This document shows, one piece after another, positions 52,917 through 64,000 of a stretch of DNA of 64,000 nt. Under the pieces are notes generated by a model, which saw only the letters and a list, made by a program, of their open reading frames with translations, did no database searches and had not been told where the DNA came from. A program made the position numbers and the translations under genes. Source of the DNA: Pseudomonas mediterranea CFBP 5447 (GTDB lineage Bacteria > Pseudomonadota > Gammaproteobacteria > Pseudomonadales > Pseudomonadaceae); the NCBI RefSeq assembly GCF_000774145.1, contig NZ_KN322987.1, positions 1,164,747-1,228,746 on the forward strand, read 5' to 3'. The first letter of the stretch is position 1, and each line of letters starts with the position of its first letter.

Positions 52917-54263
52917 GTGAACACATCCAGCCTCAAGGCGAATGCCGGCGCGGATCCGGTGCTGTCGTCGGCCATTTCCAAGGTCAAGCGCCACATCCTG
53001 CCGCTGTTCGTCATCATGTTTATCGTCAACTACATCGACCGTGTGAACATCGGCTTCGTACGTGCCCACATGGAGCACGACCTGGGCATCGGTGCGGCGG
53101 CCTATGGCTTCGGTGCCGGCCTGTTCTTCATCGGTTACGCGCTGTTCGAAGTCCCTTCCAACATCCTGCTGCAAAGAATCGGCGCACGTATCTGGCTGAC
53201 CCGCATCATGCTCACCTGGGGCCTGGTGGCAGCCGGCATGGCCTTCATCCAGAACGAAACCCACTTCTACATCCTGCGCTTCCTGCTCGGTGTGGCCGAG
53301 GCTGGTTTCTTCCCCGGCGTGATCTATTACTTCACCCGCTGGCTCCCTGCCGTCGAGCGCGGCAAAGCCATCGCCATCTTCCTCAGCGGCTCGGCCATCG
53401 CTTCGTTGATCTCCGGCCCCCTGTCCGGGTTGCTGCTGCAGATCAACGGCCTGGGCATGCACGGCTGGCAATGGATGTACTTCATCGAAGGGATGTTCTC
53501 TGTCGGCCTGTGCGTCTTCGTCTGGTTCTGGCTGGACTCCAAGCCCCACGACGCAAAGTGGCTGGACCGTGACGAACAGGACGCGCTGGTAAAAGTCATC
53601 GATGACGAACAACGGGCTCGCGAAGCGGCTACTCCCGTCAAACTGTCCATCGGCCAGTTGCTCAAGGATCGCCAGATCATCCTGTTCTGCCTGATCTACT
53701 TCTTCATTCAACTGACGATCTACGCCGCCACGTTCTGGCTGCCGAGCATCATCAAGAAGATGGGCGACCTCAGCGACCTCCAGGTCGGGATGTTCAACTC
53801 GATTCCCTGGCTGCTGTCGATTGTCGGCATGTACGCCTTCGCCTCGATGTCGGCCAAATGGAAGTTCCAGCAAGCCTGGGTGGCGGCTGCGCTGCTGATT
53901 GCCGCGGCAGGGATGTTCATGTCCACCGTCGGCGGGCCGATCTTCGCCTTCGTCGCCATCTGCTTCGCGGCCCTGGGTTTCAAGTCGGCGTCGTCGCTGT
54001 TCTGGCCAATCCCCCAGGCGTACCTGGATGCCCGGGTGGCGGCTGGCGTCATCGCGCTGATCAACTCGGTAGGCAACCTCGGCGGGTTCGTCGCCCCGAC
54101 GACGTTCGGTCTGCTGGAGCAGCACACCGGCTCGATCCAGGGTGGCCTCTACGGCCTGGCGGGCACGTCCATCATTGCCGCGATCATCGTCTTCGCCGCG
54201 CGCAATGTGCCCAAGCCCAAAGCCGCCACGACTGCGGTCAATCCAACGGCCAGCCACGTCTGA
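52917..54263 (+). CDS. gudP: MFS transporter, D-glucarate/hexarate permease (GudP-like)
   Basis: A 448-residue inner-membrane anion:cation symporter of the MFS with twelve helices (RHILPLFVIMFIVNYIDRVNIGFV at the first helix; family motif GVAEAGFFPGVIYY). Placed immediately before gudD (28 bases), it should import D-glucarate or a related hexarate. I chose the GTG at 52917 because GGGAG is 8 bases upstream; in-frame ATGs at 52899 and earlier lack a site. Confidence 0.87.
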   Translation: MNTSSLKANAGADPVLSSAISKVKRHILPLFVIMFIVNYIDRVNIGFVRAHMEHDLGIGAAAYGFGAGLFFIGYALFEVPSNILLQRIGARIWLTRIMLTWGLVAAGMAFIQNETHFYILRFLLGVAEAGFFPGVIYYFTRWLPAVERGKAIAIFLSGSAIASLISGPLSGLLLQINGLGMHGWQWMYFIEGMFSVGLCVFVWFWLDSKPHDAKWLDRDEQDALVKVIDDEQRAREAATPVKLSIGQLLKDRQIILFCLIYFFIQLTIYAATFWLPSIIKKMGDLSDLQVGMFNSIPWLLSIVGMYAFASMSAKWKFQQAWVAAALLIAAAGMFMSTVGGPIFAFVAICFAALGFKSASSLFWPIPQAYLDARVAAGVIALINSVGNLGGFVAPTTFGLLEQHTGSIQGGLYGLAGTSIIAAIIVFAARNVPKPKAATTAVNPTASHV

Positions 54264-54291
54264 TCATTCGATTCGTTCAAGGATAAGCACA

Positions 54292-55635
54292 ATGAATTCA
54301 CAAGAAGCCAGTAAAGCCCCGATCATCACCAGCATGCAGATCGTGCCCGTGGCCGGCCATGACGGCATGCTGTTGAACCTCAGCGGCGCCCATGGCCCGT
54401 TCTTCACCCGCAACGTGGTCATTCTCCAGGACAACGCCGGCCGTACCGGTGTCGGCGAAGTGCCCGGCGGCGAGCGCATTCGCCAGACTCTCGAGGACGC
54501 CCGGGCGCTGGTGGTCGGCAACCCCATCGGCACCTACCAGAAGATCCTCAACAGTGTGCGCCAGGCGTTCGCCGACCGCGACGCCGGTGGCCGTGGCCTG
54601 CAGACCTTCGACCTGCGCATCACTATCCATGCGGTCACCGGCCTGGAAGCGGCCCTGCTGGACCTGCTCGGCCAGCACCTGGACGTACCGGTCGCCGCCC
54701 TGCTCGGCGAAGGCCAGCAGCGCGATGAAGTGAAGATGCTGGGTTATCTGTTCTACGTCGGAGATCGCCAGCAGACCGACCTGCCCTATCGCAGCGAGCC
54801 GGAGGCCGACAACGACTGGTTCCGCGTACGCCACGAGAAGGCCCTGGACGCCGCCGCCGTGGTGCGCCTCGCCGAAGCCGCCCATGCGCGCTACGGCTTC
54901 CAGGACTTCAAGCTCAAGGGCGGCGTACTCAAGGGCGACGAAGAGATCGAAGCGGTCACCGCCCTGGCCGAACGCTTCCCCCAGGCGCGCATCACCCTGG
55001 ACCCGAACGGCGCATGGTCGCTCAAGGAAGCCATCCGCCTGTGCCGGGACCAGCACCGGGTACTGGCCTATGCCGAAGACCCTTGCGGCGCCGAGAACGG
55101 TTATTCGGGCCGCGAGGTCATGGCGGAGTTTCGCCGTGCCACCGGCCTGAAGACCGCCACCAACATGATCGCCACCGACTGGCGCGAGATGGGCCACGCA
55201 ATCACCTTGCAGTCAGTCGACATCCCCTTGGCCGATCCGCATTTCTGGACCATGCAAGGTTCGGTGCGGGTGGCGCAGATGTGCAATGAGTGGGGGCTGA
55301 CCTGGGGTTCGCACTCCAACAATCACTTCGATATTTCCCTGGCGATGTTCACCCACGTGGCAGCCGCCGCACCGGGTGACATCACGGCCATCGACACTCA
55401 CTGGATCTGGCAGGACGGCCAACGGCTGACCAAGGCCCCCTTGCAGATCCAGGGTGGCTGCGTACAGGTGCCGAAGAAGCCGGGGCTGGGGATCGAGCTG
55501 GACATGGATCAACTCGCCAAGGCCCATGAGCTGTACAAAGGCATGGGGCTGGGGGCGCGGGACGATGCGGTGGCGATGCAGTATCTGATTCCAGGGTGGA
55601 CGTTCAACAACAAGCAGCCGTGTCTGGTGCGCTGA
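54292..55635 (+). CDS. gudD: D-glucarate dehydratase
   Basis: A 447-residue enolase-superfamily enzyme that dehydrates D-glucarate to 5-keto-4-deoxy-D-glucarate. Catalytic pieces are visible: K207 and K209 (FKLKGG), metal ligands in LDPNGAW and EDPCG, and H341 (GSHSNNH). Length equals the characterised GudD. AAGGAT precedes the ATG at 54292. The next pathway enzymes (dehydratase/decarboxylase, semialdehyde dehydrogenase) are not in the window. Confidence 0.95.
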   Translation: MNSQEASKAPIITSMQIVPVAGHDGMLLNLSGAHGPFFTRNVVILQDNAGRTGVGEVPGGERIRQTLEDARALVVGNPIGTYQKILNSVRQAFADRDAGGRGLQTFDLRITIHAVTGLEAALLDLLGQHLDVPVAALLGEGQQRDEVKMLGYLFYVGDRQQTDLPYRSEPEADNDWFRVRHEKALDAAAVVRLAEAAHARYGFQDFKLKGGVLKGDEEIEAVTALAERFPQARITLDPNGAWSLKEAIRLCRDQHRVLAYAEDPCGAENGYSGREVMAEFRRATGLKTATNMIATDWREMGHAITLQSVDIPLADPHFWTMQGSVRVAQMCNEWGLTWGSHSNNHFDISLAMFTHVAAAAPGDITAIDTHWIWQDGQRLTKAPLQIQGGCVQVPKKPGLGIELDMDQLAKAHELYKGMGLGARDDAVAMQYLIPGWTFNNKQPCLVR

Positions 55636-55672
55636 GTTGGCCAATCCCTTCAAGGGATCTGGTGAACATACC

Positions 55673-55781
55673 TGTGGCGAGGGAGCTTGCTCCCGCTTGG
55701 ACGGTCCGACACCTCGGGGGCAGCGACCGCAAGAAATGGGGCTGCTGCGCAGCCCAGCGGGAGCAAGCTCCCTCGCCACAG
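55673..55781. repeat. Long inverted repeat, TGTGGCGAGGGAGCTTGCTCCCGCTTGG type
   Basis: Facing arms of about 26 bases, between the convergent gudD and glgB genes. Confidence 0.88.
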
Positions 55782-55792
55782 AAGTCTCAAGC

Positions 55793-55832
55793 CTTCAAGC
55801 CTTCAAGCCTTCAAGCCTTCAAGCCAGCCATG
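55793..55832. repeat. Tandem 8-bp repeat CTTCAAGC (5 copies)
   Basis: Five perfect head-to-tail copies of CTTCAAGC plus a partial copy just before (TCTCAAGC). It ends 4 bases before the glgB stop codon. Such a short tandem could vary in copy number. Confidence 0.9.
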
Positions 55833-55836
55833 ATGG

Positions 55837-58071
<2,235 letters not shown>

Positions 58072-58082
58072 GATGCTCTCCA

Positions 58083-61000
58083 CTAAATCGGTCCGCCCAA
58101 GTCGGAAAAGGGTTCAAGCCCACTCAATAACCCGTACAGCCCGTGCAACGGCACGGGCAGCCAGGCGGGGCGATTCTCGGCTTCATAGGCCACTTCATAG
58201 GCCGCCTTCTCCAGGCCGAACAACGCCAGCGCGGCGTCCTCGCCTTCAGCATCCTTCCACTCATGGGCAAGATTAGCTGCCGCCAGTCGATATGCCTGGA
58301 CAAATGCCTGGCGTGCCTCGGCCAGATAACGATCGGCGACCCGTTGCCGCGCCGCATCGGCGTCGGCCGTGCTGTCGACGGTGTGCAAGTGAATCGCCAT
58401 GGCCGCCGCGTAATCGAAGGAGCGCAGCACTCCGCTGACATCCTTGTACGGGCTGTGCTTGCCCCGACGTTCATGCAACGGCCGCGCCGGTTCGCCCTCG
58501 AAGTCGATCAGATAGGCGTCGCCCTTGATCACCAGCACCTGCCCCAAATGCAAGTCGCCATGAACCCGGATGCGCAAGCCACCGACGGCCTTGCCGGCCA
58601 ATTCCTGGACGTGGGCCAGGACGGCTTTTTTCTGCTCCAGCAAGCGTGCGACCATGGCTTGGTCCGCCGGGTTCAATTGGCTCTGATTCTGTTTGAGCAG
58701 GCGCAGGGCATTTTCCACCTGGGCAGCCACGTCCCGGCCGATGGCCTGGGCGTCCTTGGCGGTGGTTTTCTGCGGCGTGAAGTCCGGATCGTCGGTGGCC
58801 TGGGCCAACACCTGATGCATTTCCCCCAGGCGCTGGCCGAGCATGCCGGCGAAATCCTTCAGTTCACCCAAGGCGTTGTAATGCTGCTCCTGCTCGGACA
58901 CGGCGTCGGCCAACTCATCGCGCAAGGCCCGTTCGAGGTTGTTCTGGGTCCATTCCCAGGCGTCGCCCTGATTGCTCAAGTAGCCTTGGGCGATCATCAG
59001 CAACGCATCCTCGCCATCGGCATCGCGGCGGATCACCGAACCCAGCAGCGGCGAAATATTGCTGAAGCCCGCGGCCGTCAGGTAGGCGCTCATTTCCAGT
59101 TCCGGGTGCACCCCGGTAGCGACCTTGCGGATGAGCTTGAGCACCAGACTGCCGCCCACCACCACCGAACTGTTGGACTGCTCCGCGGACAGGTAACGCA
59201 CCTCCGGCTCGGCGCCCAGGTTCAACGCCGCCAATCCCTCGGTGGGTTCGAAACGCAACTCGCCATCGGCGTAAGGCAGCACCGTGGCCACCTGCATGCT
59301 GTTCAGCACGGCCCGGATGAAACTTTCCAGGCTGAACGCATCGGTGATCAACCCCACCTGACGTACCCGGCGGACCCGGGACAGCGCCAGTTGTTGCGGT
59401 AGCGCCGCGCCGACCTGATCCTCGGCCAACAGGCCGAAAGGCAGTTGATAACGCAGCGTCTGGCCGCCGCTGGTAACGTCGATTTCGCTGAGCAGTACCG
59501 GATGCTGCGGATCGCCGAAGCGCACGCCATAAACGATATCGACCTTCTCGATGGCGCTGTCCTTGCCGGCGAACCAGCGCCGGTTCTGCAGCCAGCTCGG
59601 CAGGATGGTTTGCTCCAGGGTGGTGCGCGAGGGCGCTTCGAGCAATTCTTCCAGGCGTTTTTTCAAGACCAGGGTGGTGAAGTCCGGCAGGCTCTGGGCC
59701 GGTTCCACGTGCCAGCTCGGCATCTGGTTTTCCGCCGCCAGGGCGAACCAGTAGAAACCATAAGGCGCCAGGGTCAGGAGGAAATTCAGCTGGCCGATGG
59801 GCGGAAAGGCATTCCCCCCCAGCATCTCCACCGGCACCATGCCCGCGTAAGCCGACAGGTCCAGCTCGGCGGCCTGGGCACTGCGGGACACGTTGGCCAC
59901 GCAGAGAATGATTTCATGCTTGCCATCCGGCCCGGTGTATTCGCGGGTATAGGCCAGGATCCGCCGGTTGCTCGGCGAGAGCATTTTCAGGGTGCCGCGA
60001 CCGAAGGCCTTGGACTGCTTGCGCACCGCCAGCATCCGCCGGGTCCAGTTGAGCAGCGAATGCGGGTCGCCGGCCTGGGTCTCGACGTTGACCGACTGGA
60101 AGCCGTACTGCGGGTCCATGATCGGTGGCAGCACCAGGCTGGCCGGGTCGGCCCGGGAGAAACCGCCGTTGCGGTCGATGGACCACTGCATCGGCGTGCG
60201 CACCCCGTCGCGGTCCCCCAGGTAGATGTTGTCGCCCATACCGATTTCGTCACCGTAGTACAAGGTCGGCGTGCCGGGCATCGACAGCAGCAGGCTATTG
60301 AGCAGTTCCACCCGACGACGGTCACGCTCCACCAGCGGCGCCAGGCGTCGACGGATGCCCAGGTTGATGCGCGCCCGACGGTCGGCCGCATAGTAATTCC
60401 ACAGGTAGTCGCGCTCCTTGTCGGTGACCATCTCCAGGGTCAGCTCATCATGGTTGCGCAGGAAAATCGCCCATTGGCAATTGGCCGGAATCTCGGGCGT
60501 CTGGCGCAGGATGTCGGTGATGGGAAAGCGGTCTTCCTGGGCCAGCGCCATGTACATGCGTGGCATCAGCGGGAAGTGGAACGCCATGTGGCATTCGTCA
60601 CCGTTCAGGCCCTGGGCATCGACATCGCCGAAGTACAGTTGAGTGTCCTCCGGCCATTGGTTGGCTTCGGCCAGCAACATGCGGTCGGGGTAGTTGGCGT
60701 CGATCTCGGCGCGGATCAGCTTGAGGACATCATGGGTCTCGGGCAGGTTCTCGTTGTTGGTGCCATCGCGCTCGATCAGGTAAGGAATCGCGTCCAGGCG
60801 CAGGCCGTCGATGCCCATGTCCAGCCAGTAGCGCATCACCGACAACACGGCCTTGATGACCTGCGGGTTGTCGAAGTTTAGGTCGGGCTGGTGGGAATAG
60901 AAGCGGTGCCAGAAGTACTGGCCGGCCACCGGGTCCCAGGTCCAGTTGGACTTTTCGGTGTCGAGGAAAATGATCCGGGTGCCGTCGTACTTGTGGTCGT

Positions 61001-61427
61001 CGTCGGACCAGACATAGAAATCCCGCGCACTCGAACCGCGCTTGGCCTTGCGTGCCCGCTGGAACCAGGGGTGCTGGTCGGAGGTGTGGTTGATGACCAG
61101 TTCGGTGATCACCCGCAGGTTGCGCTTGTGGGCTTCGGCGATGAAGCGCCGCGCATCGGCCATGGTGCCGTAGTCGGGACTGACGCCACGGTATTCGGCA
61201 ATGTCGTAACCGTCGTCGCGCCGGGGCGATGGATAGAACGGCAGCAGCCAGATGGTGTTGACGCCCAGGTCGGCAATGTAGTCGAGCTTGGCGATCAGGC
61301 CGGGAAAGTCGCCGATACCGTCGTTGTTGGAGTCGAAATAGGATTTGACGTGTACCTGATAGATCACCGCATCCTTGTACCAGAGCGGATCCTTGATGAA
61401 CGTGGCAGACCGCGGTTTCTTCGCCAT
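58083..61427 (-). CDS. treS: Trehalose synthase / maltokinase fusion
   Basis: A 1,114-residue bifunctional protein. Residues 1 to ~550 are trehalose synthase (GH13; nucleophile D212 in DGLRLDAIPY, acid/base E254 in LLAEANQWP), which interconverts trehalose and maltose. Residues ~570-1114 are maltokinase (Pep2/Mak; phosphotransfer HGDLHLGQVL and metal site LIDFEGEP), which makes maltose-1-phosphate. The fusion passes maltose straight to GlgE chemistry. The ATG at 61427 follows AGGAG by 6 bases. Confidence 0.95.
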   Translation of the reverse strand: MAKKPRSATFIKDPLWYKDAVIYQVHVKSYFDSNNDGIGDFPGLIAKLDYIADLGVNTIWLLPFYPSPRRDDGYDIAEYRGVSPDYGTMADARRFIAEAHKRNLRVITELVINHTSDQHPWFQRARKAKRGSSARDFYVWSDDDHKYDGTRIIFLDTEKSNWTWDPVAGQYFWHRFYSHQPDLNFDNPQVIKAVLSVMRYWLDMGIDGLRLDAIPYLIERDGTNNENLPETHDVLKLIRAEIDANYPDRMLLAEANQWPEDTQLYFGDVDAQGLNGDECHMAFHFPLMPRMYMALAQEDRFPITDILRQTPEIPANCQWAIFLRNHDELTLEMVTDKERDYLWNYYAADRRARINLGIRRRLAPLVERDRRRVELLNSLLLSMPGTPTLYYGDEIGMGDNIYLGDRDGVRTPMQWSIDRNGGFSRADPASLVLPPIMDPQYGFQSVNVETQAGDPHSLLNWTRRMLAVRKQSKAFGRGTLKMLSPSNRRILAYTREYTGPDGKHEIILCVANVSRSAQAAELDLSAYAGMVPVEMLGGNAFPPIGQLNFLLTLAPYGFYWFALAAENQMPSWHVEPAQSLPDFTTLVLKKRLEELLEAPSRTTLEQTILPSWLQNRRWFAGKDSAIEKVDIVYGVRFGDPQHPVLLSEIDVTSGGQTLRYQLPFGLLAEDQVGAALPQQLALSRVRRVRQVGLITDAFSLESFIRAVLNSMQVATVLPYADGELRFEPTEGLAALNLGAEPEVRYLSAEQSNSSVVVGGSLVLKLIRKVATGVHPELEMSAYLTAAGFSNISPLLGSVIRRDADGEDALLMIAQGYLSNQGDAWEWTQNNLERALRDELADAVSEQEQHYNALGELKDFAGMLGQRLGEMHQVLAQATDDPDFTPQKTTAKDAQAIGRDVAAQVENALRLLKQNQSQLNPADQAMVARLLEQKKAVLAHVQELAGKAVGGLRIRVHGDLHLGQVLVIKGDAYLIDFEGEPARPLHERRGKHSPYKDVSGVLRSFDYAAAMAIHLHTVDSTADADAARQRVADRYLAEARQAFVQAYRLAAANLAHEWKDAEGEDAALALFGLEKAAYEVAYEAENRPAWLPVPLHGLYGLLSGLEPFSDLGGPI

Positions 61428-61499
61428 GTGCAACTCCTGATGAATTCAATAAAGCCGCTGGGACGGGCTTGCGCTGTTCTTTACGGCAAGAGGATCTGT

Positions 61500-61589
61500 C
61501 TGTGGGAGCAAAGCTTGCTCGCGATACAGACGCCTCGGTTTCTGGACGATCGCGTCAGCTTCATCGCGGGCAAGCCTTGCTCCCACAGG
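61500..61589. repeat. REP pair, AAGCTTGCTCGCG / CGGGCAAGCCTTGC variant
   Basis: Two divergent REP variants facing each other between the glgE and treS genes, inside the same-direction block. Confidence 0.85.
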
Positions 61590-61621
61590 TTGCCTCACCA
61601 TTGCGCTCGCCACGGAACCTC

Positions 61622-63619
61622 TCAAGACGTACTGATCCGCCAGATCCCGAATGGCTGATACCCCGGGTCGATGCGCATGAACTGGTACTTGCCATACCAG
61701 GTCCAGCGGTGCCCGTTCATCAAGTCCTCGCCCTGGGTCTGGGCATCGTCCGGCAAGCCCATCTCCCATAACGGCAATTCGAAATTGGCCTCCTGAGGGT
61801 TGTGCGGATCGAGGCTGACCGCCACCAGGACGAAGTTGCTGCCGTCAGGTGTGCGCTTGCCGAAAAACAGAATGTTGTCGTTCCAGGCGTTGTAGATTTT
61901 CAGCCCCAGGTGTGTCTGCAGCGCCGGGTTCTGGCGGCGGATGCGATTGAGCTGGGCGATTTCGGCAATGATGTTGCCCGGTGCGGTGAAGTCCCTCGGC
62001 CGGATTTCGTATTTCTCCGAATCGAGGTACTCCTCCTTGCCCGGCACTGGCGCCGACTCGCAGAGCTCGAAGCCCGAATACATCCCCCACAGGCCCGAAC
62101 CCATGGTCGCCAGCGCTGCGCGAATGAGAAAACCGGCGCGTCCCGACTCATGGAGGAAAGCCGGGTTGATGTCGGGGGTATTGACGAAGAAATTCGGTCG
62201 ATAACACTCGCGCCACGGCGACTGGTTGAGTTCGCTGAAGTAAGTCGCCAGCTCGGCCTTGGTGTTGCGCCAGGTGAAATAGGTGTAGCTCTGGGAATAG
62301 CCGACCTTGCCCAACCGCGCCATCATCGCCGGCGTGGTAAAGGCCTCGGCGAGGAAGATCACCTCGGGATGGCGGGCGCGCACGTCGGCGATCAACCACT
62401 GCCAGAACGGCAGCGGCTTGGTATGAGGGTTATCGACGCGGAACATCTTCACGCCTTCGTTGACCCAGCCCAGCACGATGTCCCGCAACTCCGTCCAGAG
62501 ACTGGGAATCGCCTCCGCCGCGTAGAAATCTACATTGACGATGTCCTGGTACTTCTTCGGCGGGTTTTCCGCGTATTTGATCGTGCCGTCCGGCCGCCAA
62601 CTGAACCAGCCCGGATGCTGTTTGAGCCAGGGGTGGTCCTGGGAACACTGAATGGCGAAATCGAGGGCGATCTCCAGGCCATGGGCCTCGGCAGCCGCTA
62701 CCAGGCGACGGAAGTCATCCCGGGTACCCAGTTGCGGATGGATCGCCTCATGCCCTCCGTCTTCGCTGCCGATGGCATACGGGCTGCCCGGATCGTCGGG
62801 ACCGGCGGTGAGGGAATTGTTCGGGCCTTTTCGAAAACTGCGGCCAATGGGATGAATCGGTGGGAAATACAGGACGTCGAAGCCCATGTCCTGGATCATC
62901 GCCAGGCGCGAATGGACGTCGTTGAACGTGCCATGCCGGTTGGGATCGTCGGTGATCGAGCGCGGAAACAGTTCATACCAGCTGGCGAATTCGGCCCGTT
63001 CGCGCTCCACATCCAGTGGATATTCGGGACTGATGCTCAGGTAAGGCCGATGATCGGCCAGGGACATCAGGTCGGCACTGTGCGGCGCCAGGAACAAAGC
63101 GACTTGCTCGGCCGGCAACAACCCCGAGAGCTCATGGTGCAATGCGGCCAGTTGTTCGCTCAACTCGCCATCACTGCGCTCGGCGGCCTGTTGCACATGA
63201 TTGCGCCCTTCCTGTAATTCGAGGCTGATCGGCACACCAGCGCCGTATTTCTTCTCGAGTTCGTAGCAGAAACTGGCGTACTGGTCGAACCAGGCCTCGA
63301 TGCAAAATACATAGCGGCCCTGGTTCGGTACGTTGAACTGACCGCGCCAGCCGTTGTTGCCCAGGTCGGTCATGACCTCGCTGTTCCATACTTCGTCATC
63401 CAGCGCGCGCCAACGGATTCGCACGGCCAGCTTGTCATGACCATCGGTGAAGACTTTGCTGGTCACCGTGACGTCCTGCCCCGCCACGGCCTTGGCGGCG
63501 AACTGTCCGCCATCGATCACCGGCATGGTGTTTTCAATGGCAATACGTGGCAACAACAAGGCGTGGGACAACGGTAGATTCGGGTTAAACGCCAAGTCGG
63601 TCGGGTGTTCGGCAGTCAT
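61622..63619 (-). CDS. glgE: Maltosyltransferase GlgE (alpha-1,4-glucan:maltose-1-phosphate)
   Basis: A 665-residue GH13_3 enzyme that extends alpha-1,4-glucan by maltosyl units from maltose-1-phosphate. It has an N-terminal domain (residues ~20-140; dimerisation and carbohydrate contact), the barrel with nucleophile D396 (FRVDNPHTKP) and acid/base E425 (FLAEAFT), and a C-terminal beta domain. AAGGAG precedes the ATG. Upstream partner of treS-mak and glgB on the minus strand; together they form the complete trehalose-to-glucan pathway. Confidence 0.95.
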   Translation of the reverse strand: MTAEHPTDLAFNPNLPLSHALLLPRIAIENTMPVIDGGQFAAKAVAGQDVTVTSKVFTDGHDKLAVRIRWRALDDEVWNSEVMTDLGNNGWRGQFNVPNQGRYVFCIEAWFDQYASFCYELEKKYGAGVPISLELQEGRNHVQQAAERSDGELSEQLAALHHELSGLLPAEQVALFLAPHSADLMSLADHRPYLSISPEYPLDVERERAEFASWYELFPRSITDDPNRHGTFNDVHSRLAMIQDMGFDVLYFPPIHPIGRSFRKGPNNSLTAGPDDPGSPYAIGSEDGGHEAIHPQLGTRDDFRRLVAAAEAHGLEIALDFAIQCSQDHPWLKQHPGWFSWRPDGTIKYAENPPKKYQDIVNVDFYAAEAIPSLWTELRDIVLGWVNEGVKMFRVDNPHTKPLPFWQWLIADVRARHPEVIFLAEAFTTPAMMARLGKVGYSQSYTYFTWRNTKAELATYFSELNQSPWRECYRPNFFVNTPDINPAFLHESGRAGFLIRAALATMGSGLWGMYSGFELCESAPVPGKEEYLDSEKYEIRPRDFTAPGNIIAEIAQLNRIRRQNPALQTHLGLKIYNAWNDNILFFGKRTPDGSNFVLVAVSLDPHNPQEANFELPLWEMGLPDDAQTQGEDLMNGHRWTWYGKYQFMRIDPGYQPFGIWRISTS

Positions 63620-63838
63620 CGAGCATCGCTCCTTTTACGCCCCATGGACGTTATGGCGGTAAAGGCCCACTAGTCTTGGAAAACGGGTCCCTGAAAGAAC
63701 TCACTTAAACTCCGAACCGGACCGGCAGGGAAAAGTTCAGCGGGATTTGCCCGGCGGCGACCGGGATCAAACCCGGCCCAGGGTGGTCAACAGCAGTAAG
63801 CACGACTCAAGCCATATGCGTCACGGAGACCCGTCCCG

Positions 63839-64000
63839 ATGAATATTCCCATCCCGGCCGAAACCCCCGATCCCAATATCGACGACCCAACCCTGCCGCC
63901 TCCAGGACCTGACCCGGAACCTGTTCCGGAGAAAGATCCGCCAATCCCTCCGCAGCAACCCGTGGGCGATCCACCGAACGAGGCGCCGCCGGAACGGGTG
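63839..64000 (+). CDS. Proline-rich hypothetical protein (3' end outside window)
   Basis: From the ATG at 63839 an open frame runs to the right edge, giving 54 residues dominated by Pro, Glu and Asp (begins MNIPIPAETPDPNIDD and continues with PPP/PEP/PPE groups). GGAG lies about 11 bases upstream. Low-complexity and acidic, with no family recognised. It is divergent from glgE. It may be a short, disordered protein; only its first part is visible. Confidence 0.5.
   Translation, partial: MNIPIPAETPDPNIDDPTLPPPGPDPEPVPEKDPPIPPQQPVGDPPNEAPPERV

Noticed and set aside
58143..60881. Two long plus-strand frames opposite treS
   Set aside because: Shadow frames; no motif and no start signals.

Overview
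The window is a continuous piece of a GC-rich gammaproteobacterial chromosome, almost certainly from the Pseudomonas fluorescens complex. The evidence is the Pseudomonas gene order metH / cysI / DUF934 / sohB / SCP2, the lexA2-imuA-imuB-dnaE2 cassette, a sph-type sphingosine locus, a trehalose/GlgE glycogen block, and many REP elements built on the GGGAGCGAGCCTGCTCGCGAT core. I found no rRNA, tRNA, transposase, phage or CRISPR locus. Nearly all the DNA is ordinary core or near-core sequence.

Layout. 1-6.8 kb: 3' end of metH, a DUF2970 membrane protein, a 37-aa membrane peptide, assimilatory sulfite reductase cysI with its DUF934 partner, sohB, a histidine phosphatase and an SCP2 protein. 7-13.3 kb: an orphan HypX/HoxX-like two-domain enzyme with a LysR regulator, then DUF465, DUF4142 and a PAS hybrid histidine kinase. 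13.5-19.3 kb: the translationally coupled SOS mutagenesis operon lexA2-imuA-imuB-dnaE2. 19.4-26.9 kb: an unusual eight-gene minus-strand block consisting of a GntR regulator, an AprA-like flavoprotein, an AprB-like ferredoxin, an ABC importer whose binding protein carries a NosL-like C-terminal domain, a HEAT-repeat protein and DUF971. 27-32.4 kb: sphR/sphA/sphBCD-like genes. 32.7-37.2 kb: LysR, a GMC oxidoreductase and an MHS-type transporter. 37.3-44.4 kb: a lone receiver protein, topB, a long gene-free stretch with a possible small RNA, glsA, small unknown genes and a ZIP transporter. 44.5-47.5 kb: a general-stress block (Mn catalase, KGG-repeat protein, metallothionein, DUF892) resembling yciGFE-katN. 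47.8-51.5 kb: LysR plus ketone-body (3-oxoacid CoA-transferase/thiolase) operon. 51.9-55.6 kb: FadR-type regulator with gudP-gudD for D-glucarate. 55.8-63.6 kb: glgE, treS-maltokinase fusion and glgB, together making glycogen-like alpha-glucan from trehalose through maltose-1-phosphate. The right edge opens a proline-rich reading frame.

The best candidate for an undescribed system is the AprBA-like / ABC / HEAT / DUF971 block at 19.4-26.9 kb. Five of its seven gene junctions are ATGA stop-start overlaps, it has a perfect 8-2-8 palindrome in front of its regulator, and it looks like an aerobic relative of adenylylsulfate reductase tied to uptake of an unknown, possibly organosulfur, solute.

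Secondary points are a promoter-operator-start overlap at lexA2, a DUF971 protein whose tail is translated REP DNA, a HypX-like protein with no hydrogenase nearby, and a possible sRNA downstream of topB.
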